Below are positions 6,497-14,119 of a DNA stretch of 43,573 nt, one piece after another (positions within the stretch are counted from its first letter, which is position 1; the number at the start of each line of letters is the position of its first letter). Below the pieces are notes generated by a model. That model ran no database searches. It had not been told where the DNA came from and was given only the letters and a program-made list of their open reading frames with translations. Made by a program: the position numbers and the translations under genes. The stretch lies in IMG/VR virus record IMGVR_UViG_3300046457_000390, positions 1 to 43,573 of that record, one strand, 5' to 3'. The stretch comes from a virus.

Positions 6497-6973
6497 TTAT
6501 CCCCACCTTCCTTTTTTCGCCAGCCGGTATGGCGGCACCCGCCAGCTCGCGCATAGCAGTAGCGAGCCGGCGCTGAATGCGAACGGCCACCAGCGACGGT
6601 CGCCCAGCGCGTGCAGCAAGGTACAGGCGTTCCAGATCCCGAAGCCCCATTGTAAGTACCACCAGACGAGCGGATTCCCGAACGGCATCGGGCTGGTGCG
6701 CGGCAGCGGCGTATGGTCTTCGCCGATCGAGCGCGCGACCTCCGCCAGCAGGTCATCGGCGCAGTGCAGCAGCTCGTTCGCGTGACCTCTGTCGCGCAGG
6801 CGCAGCAAGATACAACGGCGCCGGTCCGTGAGCCGCCTTGCCTCCCCGGTGAGGCGGGCGGCTTCGGCCAGCAGCAGCCGGACCCGGACCTCCGCGTGTT
6901 GTTCCGGCGTCAGTTCGGCCGGGTCGAGCACCACCAGGTAAGCGCCGTCGACGACAGGTTCAGGCTTTGTCAT
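6497..6973 (-). CDS. Membrane protein with N-terminal coiled coil
   Basis: A 158-residue protein. Residues 20-85 form a charged helical region (LTPEQHAEVRVRLLLAEAARL...), followed by two hydrophobic segments, about 101-122 (PLVWWYLQWGFGIWNACTLL) and 127-145 (RWWPFAFSAGSLLLCASW), and a basic tail KKGRWG. It should be an inner membrane hairpin with a cytoplasmic helical domain. ATG 6973 is preferred over ATG 6982 because the TGAGG site sits 9 bases before it. Its role is unknown; membrane accessory genes in phages often affect superinfection or lysis timing. Confidence 0.6.
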   Translation of the reverse strand: MTKPEPVVDGAYLVVLDPAELTPEQHAEVRVRLLLAEAARLTGEARRLTDRRRCILLRLRDRGHANELLHCADDLLAEVARSIGEDHTPLPRTSPMPFGNPLVWWYLQWGFGIWNACTLLHALGDRRWWPFAFSAGSLLLCASWRVPPYRLAKKGRWG

Positions 6974-6984
6974 GGGATGCATCC

Positions 6985-7329
6985 TCAATGGCGCCGGACC
7001 GGCATGACGCTGACGGTTGGGGGCCACCCGCCGTCGTCCTTCACGCTCTTGAATACCCCTTCCGGCAGGGACATCACCAGGGCACAGCGCCCGAGCATTG
7101 CCCGGTGGATGTCCTCGCTGCTCAAGGCAGGATCGGCGCGCTTGACCCCCAGGTCCAGGCCGCGCACGGCCAGTAGCCCGGCGTCCACGAAGGCTTGCCA
7201 CGGCAGCTCGGGATGCCTGGCCCAGGCGTTATACATGGACTGCAGCACCTCGGAAGTGATGGCGCCCATCGCCTCCACCATCTTGATCGCTTCGGGTGTC
7301 GGCTCGCCGTCCATGTCTTTCACTTGCAT
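6985..7329 (-). CDS. Hypothetical phage protein
   Basis: A 114-residue soluble protein. It starts at ATG 7329 (MQVKDMDGEPTPEAIK) ten bases after the stop of the large gene upstream, with GAAAGGGTC as ribosome-binding site. The N-terminal half is helical (EAMGAITSEVLQSMYNAW), and the C-terminal part contains SSEDIHRAMLGRCALVMSLPEG. No known family was recognised. It lies in the leftward accessory operon. Confidence 0.55.
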   Translation of the reverse strand: MQVKDMDGEPTPEAIKMVEAMGAITSEVLQSMYNAWARHPELPWQAFVDAGLLAVRGLDLGVKRADPALSSEDIHRAMLGRCALVMSLPEGVFKSVKDDGGWPPTVSVMPVRRH

Positions 7330-7339
7330 GATGACCCTT

Positions 7340-8653
7340 TCAGGCAACGAGTGCCGGCGCTGGTTCGGTGCGCCCGGCCAGCAGGCCGGTGACAACGCGG
7401 CGGATGTCGGTCAGGCAGCCGTGGACGGGTGTGTACTTGTCGTCCTCGATCGCGCGCCGGACCTGGCCGTCGAGCTTGTGGCTGATGAACTTGGTCAGTA
7501 CCAGCACACGGTCGCAATTTTTCACCGAATCAACACGCGTTACGTTGTCGATACAGGTGAAGTCCACATTCGGGAACTCGCGCGCCAGATCCGTTGCGTA
7601 GGTGCTGCGGTTGCCGACAATGCCGATGCGCATTTCCTTTTTCTTGGGTCTCGGCGCGGGCGCAGGGGACTGTTCGACCGGCACCGCTTCCACGACCACT
7701 GGCGCCGCCGGCAGCGCGGGTGCAGCCACGGGCGACGGCGCGTTCAGAGCCTCCACGATCAACTCGGAGATGACCGGGCGCAAGCGATCTACCAACATGC
7801 CGAGCATGCTGCTGACTGCGGCCGCCCATACGCCTTCGCCCGGCCCGACTGGCTCCGGCGCCGCCGCGCTCGGGGCGGGCGCCGCAACGACCTCGGTCGC
7901 CGGTGCCGGTGTTGCCGCCGGGGCTGGCAGCGCCCGCGGCGCTGCTGCTTTGTCCAGGACGTTCCGTGCGTGGCGCTCGGCCTCGGCCATGACACCGTGC
8001 TCCAGCTCGGCCGTGCGGCGCTGCTGCTTCAAATCCTCGAAAGCGTCCCTCAGGGCCGGGATCAGGGTCGAGAAGCTGGCCACCTTGATGTGGCGGATCT
8101 GACGCTCGGCCGGCAGCAGACGCTGGGCGAAAGCAACATCTTCCGAACTCAAGCCTGTCAGGTGCGCGCGTTCCGGGTATTTCTGCAACGGATACATGCG
8201 GTCGATCTCTGCGGCGATCACCAGCCACTCGCTGCGGTCCCAGGTAACGGTGGCGAACGGGCTGGCGGCGGGTTCGGGTTTCGCGCGCTGCTCGCGCGCC
8301 ACGGGCAACGGACGCCCTTGGCCGTCGAGCTTGAGGGGGCTGGGCGGACCGGAGGGTGGTGGTGCTCGGCGGACCCGGGCCTCGTCTTCCTGAACATTCA
8401 TACTCGCAGGGCGCTTGTCCCGCAAGCGCGCGAACGCCTTCAGGAGGTTCTTGCGTGGGTCCGTCAGGGCAACCATGTGCCGCGGGCGCCGCATCTGGGC
8501 GGCGGCGTTGTTCAGGTGGCGCAGGCAAAGACCGCCCAGGTCCGGCGAATCCATGTAGTGCTGCTCTGGATTGTCTTCATGCAGCAGATTGGCCAGTTCT
8601 TCCCATTCCTCATCGTCCCAGCGGACGGAATGCGATCCAAGATGTTGCGCCAT
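7340..8653 (-). CDS. Large accessory protein with DUF2325-like C-terminus
   Basis: A 437-residue protein, the biggest in the leftward accessory operon. GGGAGG 6 bases upstream fixes ATG 8653. Residues 1-85 (WDDEEWEELANLL) and 130-215 look globular and helical; residues 235-345 are an Ala/Pro-rich linker. The last about 85 residues (MRIGIVGNRSTYATDLAREFP ... CDRVLVLTKFISHKLDGQVRRA) resemble the DUF2325 fold: a Rossmann-like start, then a D/hydrophobic strand and an ISHK segment where DUF2325 proteins have a conserved (V/I)SH. The biochemical role of DUF2325 is not established. It may be a sensor or nucleotide-binding effector, by inference. Confidence 0.6.
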   Translation of the reverse strand: MAQHLGSHSVRWDDEEWEELANLLHEDNPEQHYMDSPDLGGLCLRHLNNAAAQMRRPRHMVALTDPRKNLLKAFARLRDKRPASMNVQEDEARVRRAPPPSGPPSPLKLDGQGRPLPVAREQRAKPEPAASPFATVTWDRSEWLVIAAEIDRMYPLQKYPERAHLTGLSSEDVAFAQRLLPAERQIRHIKVASFSTLIPALRDAFEDLKQQRRTAELEHGVMAEAERHARNVLDKAAAPRALPAPAATPAPATEVVAAPAPSAAAPEPVGPGEGVWAAAVSSMLGMLVDRLRPVISELIVEALNAPSPVAAPALPAAPVVVEAVPVEQSPAPAPRPKKKEMRIGIVGNRSTYATDLAREFPNVDFTCIDNVTRVDSVKNCDRVLVLTKFISHKLDGQVRRAIEDDKYTPVHGCLTDIRRVVTGLLAGRTEPAPALVA

Positions 8654-8700
8654 AGTGATCCTCCCAGAAGTTATGGCAAAGCGAGTTAAATAAAGGGTGC

Positions 8701-9087
8701 TCAACCTTTGTTGTCGCTTACTTCACATGCACGCGCTAAGGCGCGTTTGATAGCTTCACTGGTGAGTCGGTGCGACTCGGCATATTCCAGCACGGCGATC
8801 GACCGGATGCGTTCATGGCCTGCCGCCGCTTCGGCCCAGCTTGGATAGCGGTCGATGACCTCGCAGCCTTCACCCGACAGGATTGCCGTCTCGAACAGGA
8901 GCGGGTCGCCATTAGCCGAAAATCGGTGGTCCAGACCAAGGAATACCGTCGACACCCTATATGCGCCGTCGCCATACTCGTCCCTGGCGACGCGGGTGTC
9001 ATTCATTCCCATCCATATCGCCCACTCGACCAAGTTGAAACAGGGAAGAGCGAGGTGATCGGCAGTCAGGGTGTAATAATGCGTCAT
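8701..9087 (-). CDS. Conserved phage/bacterial hypothetical protein
   Basis: A 128-residue protein of a family common in phages and prophages. Its marks are LVEWAIWM near residue 19, RVSTVFLGLDHRFSANG near 44, LLFETAIL near 63 and a YPSWAEAAAGHER segment near 81. No activity is known for the family. The ATG at 9087 shares its A with the TAA stop of the zinc-ribbon gene upstream (TAATG), showing coupling. It is part of a run with the YkgJ-like protein and two zinc-ribbon proteins, a set that often travels together in phages. Confidence 0.75.
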   Translation of the reverse strand: MTHYYTLTADHLALPCFNLVEWAIWMGMNDTRVARDEYGDGAYRVSTVFLGLDHRFSANGDPLLFETAILSGEGCEVIDRYPSWAEAAAGHERIRSIAVLEYAESHRLTSEAIKRALARACEVSDNKG

Positions 9088-9224
9088 TACGCGCTCTCGC
9101 TGGATTGATGGAACGCTTTGCAAAAGCCGCAATAAAGAAACTTCAGGTCGCAGGGATGCCAAGAAGTGCGCCCACAGGTATGGCAAAGAATTGCGCGGCC
9201 ATTTTCGACAATCGCATAACTCAT
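9087..9224 (-). CDS. 45-residue zinc-ribbon mini-protein
   Basis: A short gene encoding 45 residues, MSYAIVENGRAILCHTCGRT followed by a WHPCDLKFLYCGFC segment. CHTC and CGFC provide four zinc ligands, and the whole chain is little more than one ribbon. It is supported by exact overlaps on both sides: its ATG overlaps the TGA of the YkgJ-like gene (ATGA) and its TAA overlaps the next ATG (TAATG). Similar mini-proteins are widespread in phages and have no assigned role; binding to nucleic acid or host proteins is inferred. Confidence 0.8.
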   Translation of the reverse strand: MSYAIVENGRAILCHTCGRTSWHPCDLKFLYCGFCKAFHQSSESA

Positions 9225-9829
9225 TTCGCAAGTCCTTGCGGGAAGAATTCGCGGATGTCAGCCAACCGCACCTGCAGGGGCTTCCCGAAGGCCGCGATAT
9301 AGCTAATGTCGAAACCCATGGTGTCGAGACGCGGCACCTGGATAGTTTCACCGGGGATGACCTGGCAGAGGGTATTGTCGCGGTCCATGTGGACATGCAG
9401 GCGGCAGGCGACCGGGCGGTGCTCGTAGATACCGCACTTGCTATCCACAAGAAAGGCGCACGGCACCCCATCATAGTGGCTCCGCTGGTCAGAGCCGTCA
9501 AACCACTCCGTCGGCACGGACAAAGCTGCGCCTGTCTCGGCTGCGATTACTTCGGCCTCCTGCTCGCTCAGCAGGGTAGCCATGTGGCAGCAGTTGCTGC
9601 AGCCGCGCGAACACGGAACCAAGTCGCGCGCCGCCGTTCCGAGCTCGCCGGCCATCTGGCGTACCATCTGCACCTTGCCGGCCAGGTGCGGCATCTGCCT
9701 GGCCATCGCCCCGAACAACTGGACGCGCTTCATGTCGAGACGACCAATGATCTTGTCCGAAACACGTTGCGCGTGCTCGAGCAGCGCCGGATCGCTTTCG
9801 CGCTGGCGGATTTTGGCGAGGTCGGTCAT
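9221..9829 (-). CDS. YkgJ-family cysteine-cluster protein
   Basis: A 202-residue protein of the YkgJ/putative zinc- or iron-chelating family. The diagnostic cluster is PCSRGCSNCCH near residue 72, followed by PCAFLVDSKCGIYEHRPVACR near residue 123, with Cys residues spaced to bind metal or an Fe-S centre. The N-terminal 70 residues are helical and lack cysteine. The family is proposed to chelate metal, but its reaction is unknown. It is tied by 4-base overlaps to genes on both sides in the leftward operon. Confidence 0.85.
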   Translation of the reverse strand: MTDLAKIRQRESDPALLEHAQRVSDKIIGRLDMKRVQLFGAMARQMPHLAGKVQMVRQMAGELGTAARDLVPCSRGCSNCCHMATLLSEQEAEVIAAETGAALSVPTEWFDGSDQRSHYDGVPCAFLVDSKCGIYEHRPVACRLHVHMDRDNTLCQVIPGETIQVPRLDTMGFDISYIAAFGKPLQVRLADIREFFPQGLAK

Positions 9830-10113
9830 GTTGGCCTTTTTCCCATCCGCTTCACAAACCGCACCGCCGCAAGCATCTCGGTCAGCTCCTCCATCGTTCG
9901 CTGGTCGAACTCTGAAAAGTCATAGGCGGTCAGGCGCTGCGGAATCAGATCGGCACCGAATCGCAGCGGGATCGCGCAGTGCAGGCAGATCGTAAGGTCG
10001 CCAGCCAGCGGCGGGTCGACATTATCGGCTGCATTAGCCGCCGATGCTGCTGTCAGCTCGGCCCTGCAGACAGGACAGGGGTGGGCTGCCGTGCGATGGA
10101 TTGGATTGCTCAC
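9826..10113 (-). CDS. Zinc-ribbon phage protein
   Basis: A 95-residue protein with CPVC near residue 13 and CLHC near residue 43, separated by the pattern PPLAGDLTI. This arrangement is common in small phage and bacterial zinc ribbons (CPxC...GDxxxCxxC). The C-terminal half is helical (FDQRTMEELTEMLAAVR). It starts with GTG at 10113; the ribosome-binding site is weak. Function unknown; DNA- or protein-binding is inferred from the metal fold. It follows the H-NS-like gene in the operon. Confidence 0.75.
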   Translation of the reverse strand: MSNPIHRTAAHPCPVCRAELTAASAANAADNVDPPLAGDLTICLHCAIPLRFGADLIPQRLTAYDFSEFDQRTMEELTEMLAAVRFVKRMGKRPT

Positions 10114-10136
10114 GCTTTTTTACCAGGTGGTGGCAA

Positions 10137-10562
10137 TCAGTGGTGCTGCTGAGCGCTGGTCGCGTCTTGCTGTTCCTTGAACCATCTTGGCATACGGCCT
10201 CGGCCATTCCAGATTTTTCCGTTCGGGCCGGTATGACGAATGTTGGACGGCGCCTGCGGTTTGCGGGTAATAGGCGCTTTGGGAGATTTCTGGGCACCGC
10301 GGGCCCCGCTCAGCCCTGCAAAGACTGCGGCAGGATCCAGCCCGGCATCCGCAATAATCTTCTGGATTTGCTCACGCGCAGCGCGCAGTTCTTGCTCCTC
10401 GGCTGCTTTGATATCGCGCTCGACATGCGAGATCGCAACTTTGCATTTCATTTCGAGCGTAGCTGAGTCTTCTCTGAACTTTCGTTCAAGTGCTTTCAGG
10501 TCGGCTTGAAGTTGGTTGCGCAAGTCTTCAATCTTTTCGCGGCGTTCCAGATTCGTTGTCAT
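10137..10562 (-). CDS. H-NS-like nucleoid protein
   Basis: A 141-residue protein with two clear parts. Residues 1-70 are a charged coiled coil (LERREKIEDLRNQLQADLK ... HVERDIKAAEEQELR). The C-terminus ends HTGPNGKIWNGRGRMPRWF, the hallmark of the H-NS DNA-binding domain of betaproteobacteria (W-x-GRGRxPRW, where the GRGR loop enters the minor groove of AT-rich DNA). H-NS proteins multimerise and silence AT-rich genes. AGGAA precedes the ATG. It is the first gene left of the AT-rich origin region, which could be both its promoter and its target. No other plausible assignment fits the C-terminal motif. Confidence 0.8.
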   Translation of the reverse strand: MTTNLERREKIEDLRNQLQADLKALERKFREDSATLEMKCKVAISHVERDIKAAEEQELRAAREQIQKIIADAGLDPAAVFAGLSGARGAQKSPKAPITRKPQAPSNIRHTGPNGKIWNGRGRMPRWFKEQQDATSAQQHH

Positions 10563-11284
10563 CTACATTTCCTGTGAATTATTGGCGCTCGTTCATCTTT
10601 CGACCAATGTGATTCTAACAGGCAGTTTTGAGCAATCGCAATCCTTTAGTTAAAAAAAATTTACGACCACTGTTGTTGAACACCGATTGGAAATGTCCTG
10701 CGCATAACTTGCATTATGTCAAATAGTTACTTCTGGCGAACCAAGGACGGGCCGAAACACCTTTTTTTTTAGGAAGGTAGGTCAATAAGCCGACGTCTGG
10801 AATTCACAAATAGAATAACAGGGTGCTGCCTAAAAGTAACGTGCTTGTGCGGTGCAGAAAGCTTGTCAGGATCACCAATGTGACGCTTTTGCATTGGTTG
10901 TTACTGAACAGGATCATTGTGGAATTATGCACTAAAAATGACCCACGCTTTTTAGGCGCTGTTACATGCCATCTGTCACTAAAAGTAGCTAATACTTGCT
11001 TCGGATACCTAAAACTCCCCGTATTCATGCGTATGCAAGGCCCATGGATTTAACAATCACCCCGTTTGCTTATATGCCGGGAAAGTTTGATGGGCGTTAG
11101 AAATTGAACGGGACGCTAAGGGGTTAAAGGTGGTTAAAAGCGGTTAACGCTGTGGATAGCTTCTGCAACTCTTTGATTACAAACCATTTTCCCGGCTGTG
11201 CTCGGTGTCGAATTTAGCGAAGGCGGTGTCAATATCAGCAAAAGCGTGTTCGTTTTTAGTGCCGCCGTGTGTCGTTTTTAGTTC
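10563..11284. other. AT-rich non-coding region, probable replication origin
   Basis: About 720 bases without a convincing gene and much richer in A+T than the rest. It holds repeated CTAAAA-core motifs at 10829-10843, 10930-10947, 10946-10966 (inverted), 10977-10992 and 11007-11020. Two longer copies, GTGTTCGTTTTTAG (11246-11259) and GTGTGTCGTTTTTAG (11267-11281), have a third copy at 11320-11334 inside the initiator gene. GGTTAA occurs at 11122, 11132 and 11142, exactly 10 bp apart. TGTGGATAG (11151-11159) is one base from a DnaA box. A T9 run lies at 10762. Next to a TrfA-like gene this is the layout of an iteron-type plasmid origin. Confidence 0.65.
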
Positions 11285-11334
11285 TTAACCGGGCTGCGGT
11301 GGGTCGCCTTGACCGTCTTGTGTGTCGTTTTTAG
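11246..11334. repeat. Iteron-like direct repeats
   Basis: Three direct copies of GTGTnnnCGTTTTTAG-type sequence lie at 11246-11259, 11267-11281 and 11320-11334; the last two are identical over 15 bases. On the minus strand they read CTAAAAACGACAC. The third copy encodes the AKNDTQ segment near the end of the initiator. Degenerate CTAAAA relatives continue to the left. They are likely binding sites for the initiator protein. Confidence 0.6.
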
Positions 11335-12310
11335 CAGGTCGCGTTACCCGCGCCAGCTTGGTGCCCTTGCGCGCTCCTGGCACGAGCGTGCCCGTTTCCA
11401 GCACGCCAACCCTCACCAGCTCGTCCAGGTAGCGCTGTATGGTCCGCACCTCTTCGCGTGGGCTGAGTTCCAGACCCACATACTGCGCCAGGCTGCTGAC
11501 GAGCACATCGTTCGGCTTGCGGTGGCTGGAGAAATAGCACTGCAGGCGGCGGGCGCCGGGGGATAACTCCTTCCGCGCTTCAAAATCCATGTGCGTCAGA
11601 TAGGCCTCGGCAAACAGCATCACCATCTTCTTGTTGAGCGTGACTTCCCATTGCAGATTACCCTGCGGGATATTGTCGATATCCGGGCCGGCATTGGTAA
11701 AAATCGGATCGCCGTCGATCAGGGACATCATGACGCCGGTGATCTTGTCGTCCGGCGTCAGCAGTTTCAGTGCCTCGCGGCGCTCGAATTCCATCAGTTC
11801 CGCGTACAAGCGGTGCAGGACTTCCGGTGCAGCGCCCTCCTCCCGCGCCCGTTCGCACGCCAGCGCCTTTGTCAGGCGCGCGGAAAACACGGTAATGACG
11901 CCGCCTTTCATGCGCTGGATGGACCGGTATATGTCGTTGTAATAAACCCGCGACTGGTGCCGCCCGGTCAGCCTGCAGATTTGGGCGTTGCTCAATTTAA
12001 TTGTCAGGCAGTCGATCGGCATCCGGCGCGCCGCATGGACCAGTGCCAGGAACACGTCTTCGTCCAGGCTACGCAATTCCTCGCCGGTATAGGTGACTTT
12101 GCCGTTGCCGAGCACGTACAGGCTTTCGTTGTCGAATAGGCGGCGCGGCTTGCGGGTGGAGCCGCAGCGGAACAGCGCGCAGCGCGCCAGCTCGTTGGCG
12201 ATGGCCCTGCGCTCGTCCGGCCAGAATGACAGCTGAACCGGCGTGTACTTGCGCATAAAGGCAGCGGCGGTGCGCTGCACGAGCGTGTCGGTTGTGGACT
12301 GCTTGATCAT
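11285..12310 (-). CDS. TrfA-like plasmid replication initiator
   Basis: A 341-residue protein resembling the TrfA/IncP-type initiators. It shows VQLSFWPDERRAIANELARCALF near residue 25, VTYTGEELRSLDEDVFLALVHAA near 70, a winged-helix segment, and ARRLQCYFSSHRKPNDVLVSSL near 265, matching the family order: FWP-ALF, YTGEEL, second winged helix with SH. Such proteins bind iterons, open the origin and load host helicase. ATG 12310 is chosen, but its ribosome-binding site is weak; in-frame GTG 12358 or TTG 12370 are alternatives. The gene ends at the iteron-like region, with one repeat inside the coding sequence, suggesting autoregulation or copy control. Confidence 0.8.
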   Translation of the reverse strand: MIKQSTTDTLVQRTAAAFMRKYTPVQLSFWPDERRAIANELARCALFRCGSTRKPRRLFDNESLYVLGNGKVTYTGEELRSLDEDVFLALVHAARRMPIDCLTIKLSNAQICRLTGRHQSRVYYNDIYRSIQRMKGGVITVFSARLTKALACERAREEGAAPEVLHRLYAELMEFERREALKLLTPDDKITGVMMSLIDGDPIFTNAGPDIDNIPQGNLQWEVTLNKKMVMLFAEAYLTHMDFEARKELSPGARRLQCYFSSHRKPNDVLVSSLAQYVGLELSPREEVRTIQRYLDELVRVGVLETGTLVPGARKGTKLARVTRPAKNDTQDGQGDPPQPG

Positions 12311-12378
12311 GCGGTGGCTTTTCTGACGGAAAACCCTACGATGATAGCCGGAATCCACCCGGCGGGACAATCACCGTA

Positions 12379-13119
12379 TTATGCCGCGGGCATCATGTTG
12401 TGCTGGCGGTAGATTCGTGCAACCAGCTCGTCCAGGTGGCGCCGGGCCGCTTCCACCTTGGTGACGATCTTGGACTCCAGCTCCATATCGCGCTGGTAGC
12501 GCACCACCGTCACCCGCAACGCCTCGTCAATATCGTCCATGTAATGCAGATCGGCCTGCTCGAAACGGACCAGTTCATCCGGCGTGTTGACGAGGCAGTA
12601 GGCCACGTCCCATTCTGGCACGTCCCACAGTTTCATGTAGCCGCGGCATTGCCACTCATAGAGTTTGTCGGCCCCGGCCTCGGCGGTGGCGGGAAACGTC
12701 GTTTTCGACCAGGACGATTTAATGTCGATTCCCTTCACCCCAGGAACGATAATGTCGCACTCACCCGTAATATGCTCGTCCGACAGGCGCACGGTATTCT
12801 TGCGGTGGTCGGTGAAGAACACGCTGTTATAAAGCTCGATCGCCTGGTCTTCCACGATCAGGCCCTTGTCCATGTATTTCGTGGAAACCGTCTCGTGATA
12901 GTTATAGACGAATTCCTTGGCCAGGGTTTCGAGGAAGGTTTTTGCGCCGGCCGACAGGCTTTTATCTTTCGCCGCCTGGAGCACGGCCTTTTCCTCGTCG
13001 GTGCGCGATTTTTTCTTCTGGATCGCGGCGATTTCCTCGGTCACGTGCTGCTCGTCGATCGACAGCGGATCAGTCATGATGAGGCCGAGCGACGAGCAGC
13101 GGAAACGGAAGTCATTCAT
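12379..13119 (-). CDS. YqaJ/lambda-exonuclease-like recombinase nuclease
   Basis: A 246-residue protein with the PD-(D/E)XK nuclease pattern: VEDQAIELY near residue 90 (the early Glu), GECDIIVPG near 120, IDIKSSWS near 131 (D-x-K), and YEWQCRGYMKLW near 153 with the conserved Gln. This order is that of YqaJ-like/alkaline exonucleases that degrade one strand from duplex ends for single-strand annealing. AGAGGA precedes ATG 13119, which overlaps the upstream stop by 8 bases. It acts with the conserved protein upstream and with SSB in phage recombination and end repair. Confidence 0.8.
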   Translation of the reverse strand: MNDFRFRCSSLGLIMTDPLSIDEQHVTEEIAAIQKKKSRTDEEKAVLQAAKDKSLSAGAKTFLETLAKEFVYNYHETVSTKYMDKGLIVEDQAIELYNSVFFTDHRKNTVRLSDEHITGECDIIVPGVKGIDIKSSWSKTTFPATAEAGADKLYEWQCRGYMKLWDVPEWDVAYCLVNTPDELVRFEQADLHYMDDIDEALRVTVVRYQRDMELESKIVTKVEAARRHLDELVARIYRQHNMMPAA

Positions 13120-13609
13120 GGGTCGGCGTCCTCTCAAAATCGGCCAGCTGCTCCAGCTGGGCCTCGGTCAGCGCGAAGCTGGCGCGCAGCTTCGCTACCG
13201 TGTAGCTGCCCGCCTTGATCTGTTCGAGCGCGCGCGCCAGGCGGTCGGCCCCGATGCCCTTCTTGGCCTCCGCCGGCACTGCCGGGCGGATCCGCAAGCA
13301 TTCCACCAGGTCGCCGCCGAGCCGCGCCGTGCTGCCGAACAGGGTGATGCGCTTGCCGGCCCATTCCTCGATGTAAGGACCGTACAGGCGCTGGATCGTC
13401 TTGCTGTTGGTTGCGTTCAGGATCATGGGCTTCTGGCCCTCCAGGTGCATGACGATGTGTTCTTCCTTCTTGCCGCCCGTGACCGTGACTTCCTCACGCC
13501 CCACGCGGGCGATCGTCACCACCAGGTCGTTCCCGTTCGGAAGGGCGTAGGCGCCGATGTAGCGCGGGTCCGCCAGCGCCTTCCAGTGCGTCAGCTTTTC
13601 CTCGCTCAC
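13112..13609 (-). CDS. Recombination-associated conserved phage protein
   Basis: A 165-residue protein starting at GTG 13609, overlapping the previous stop (GTGA). Marks are HWKALADPRYIGAYALPNG near residue 8, KKEEHIVMHLEGQKPMILN near 47, NSKTIQRLYGPYIEEWAGKRI near 68 and a C-terminal helix. This family recurs beside phage exonucleases and is probably single-stranded DNA-binding or an exonuclease partner with a beta-rich N-terminal fold; its reaction is not settled. Its position directly upstream of the nuclease supports a shared recombination role. Confidence 0.7.
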   Translation of the reverse strand: MSEEKLTHWKALADPRYIGAYALPNGNDLVVTIARVGREEVTVTGGKKEEHIVMHLEGQKPMILNATNSKTIQRLYGPYIEEWAGKRITLFGSTARLGGDLVECLRIRPAVPAEAKKGIGADRLARALEQIKAGSYTVAKLRASFALTEAQLEQLADFERTPTHE

Positions 13610-14085
13610 GGTGCGACCTCCCGGATGCGGCGCGCCAGTTCGGCGCCCACCCATGCCGCCCGGTCGGCCTGCTCGGCTTCCAGGTAGTGGATCGAGGCCT
13701 TGCACATGGCCCACAGGATCGCCGCGCTCGGCGTCGGGAAATCGCTCACGCTGGCGTAGACGGGCGCGCCGGTTCGCGCCATCACCACCACCGCGCCGGG
13801 CGTCTGCAGGGTTGACAGGCCGCAGCGCGTCACCAGCTCGCCGGCGCTGGACCAGCAGCGGCGCCAACGCGGCAGGTAGGTTCGCGCCAGGCGCGCGGCG
13901 AGGCCGGTGTCGCCGGCGCGCGATCCCCATAGCCAGAAGTTCGGCACCAGGACGCGGGGTGCTTCCACGTTCTTCCAGTGCAGCAGGCGCGCGAGCGTCG
14001 ATTCGTCCTCCAGCACGCCCTCCAGGTAGTAGGCTTCGGTGGGAGTGAGCGGCGCGGGTCCGCCCGCAACAGGGGTTGTTTGCAT
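13606..14085 (-). CDS. Hypothetical phage protein
   Basis: A 159-residue soluble protein starting at ATG 14085 (MQTTPVAGGPAPLTPTEAYY). It has helices around LARTYLPRWRRCW and a C-terminal helix with RAAWVGAELARRIREV. No known motif is seen. It belongs to the leftward recombination/replication operon, overlapping the next gene by GTGA. Upstream in-frame sequence to 14160 is unlikely to be translated since the small gene at 14120 occupies it. Confidence 0.6.
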   Translation of the reverse strand: MQTTPVAGGPAPLTPTEAYYLEGVLEDESTLARLLHWKNVEAPRVLVPNFWLWGSRAGDTGLAARLARTYLPRWRRCWSSAGELVTRCGLSTLQTPGAVVVMARTGAPVYASVSDFPTPSAAILWAMCKASIHYLEAEQADRAAWVGAELARRIREVAP

Positions 14086-14119
14086 GAATGCTCTCGGGTT
14101 GGTGGCCTGGCGGCCGGCG

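Noticed and set aside
6713-8689. Long rightward open frame of 658 codons
   Set aside because: It crosses several leftward genes joined by overlaps, has low-complexity content and no ribosome-binding site.
10578-10607. Leftward promoter TTGGTC/AATAAT for the H-NS-like gene
   Set aside because: The implied transcription start would fall inside the ribosome-binding site, so this pair is not convincing.
10804-11053. Small open frames within the AT-rich origin region on both strands
   Set aside because: They have no ribosome-binding site and odd composition, and overlap the repeats; an origin explains the sequence better.
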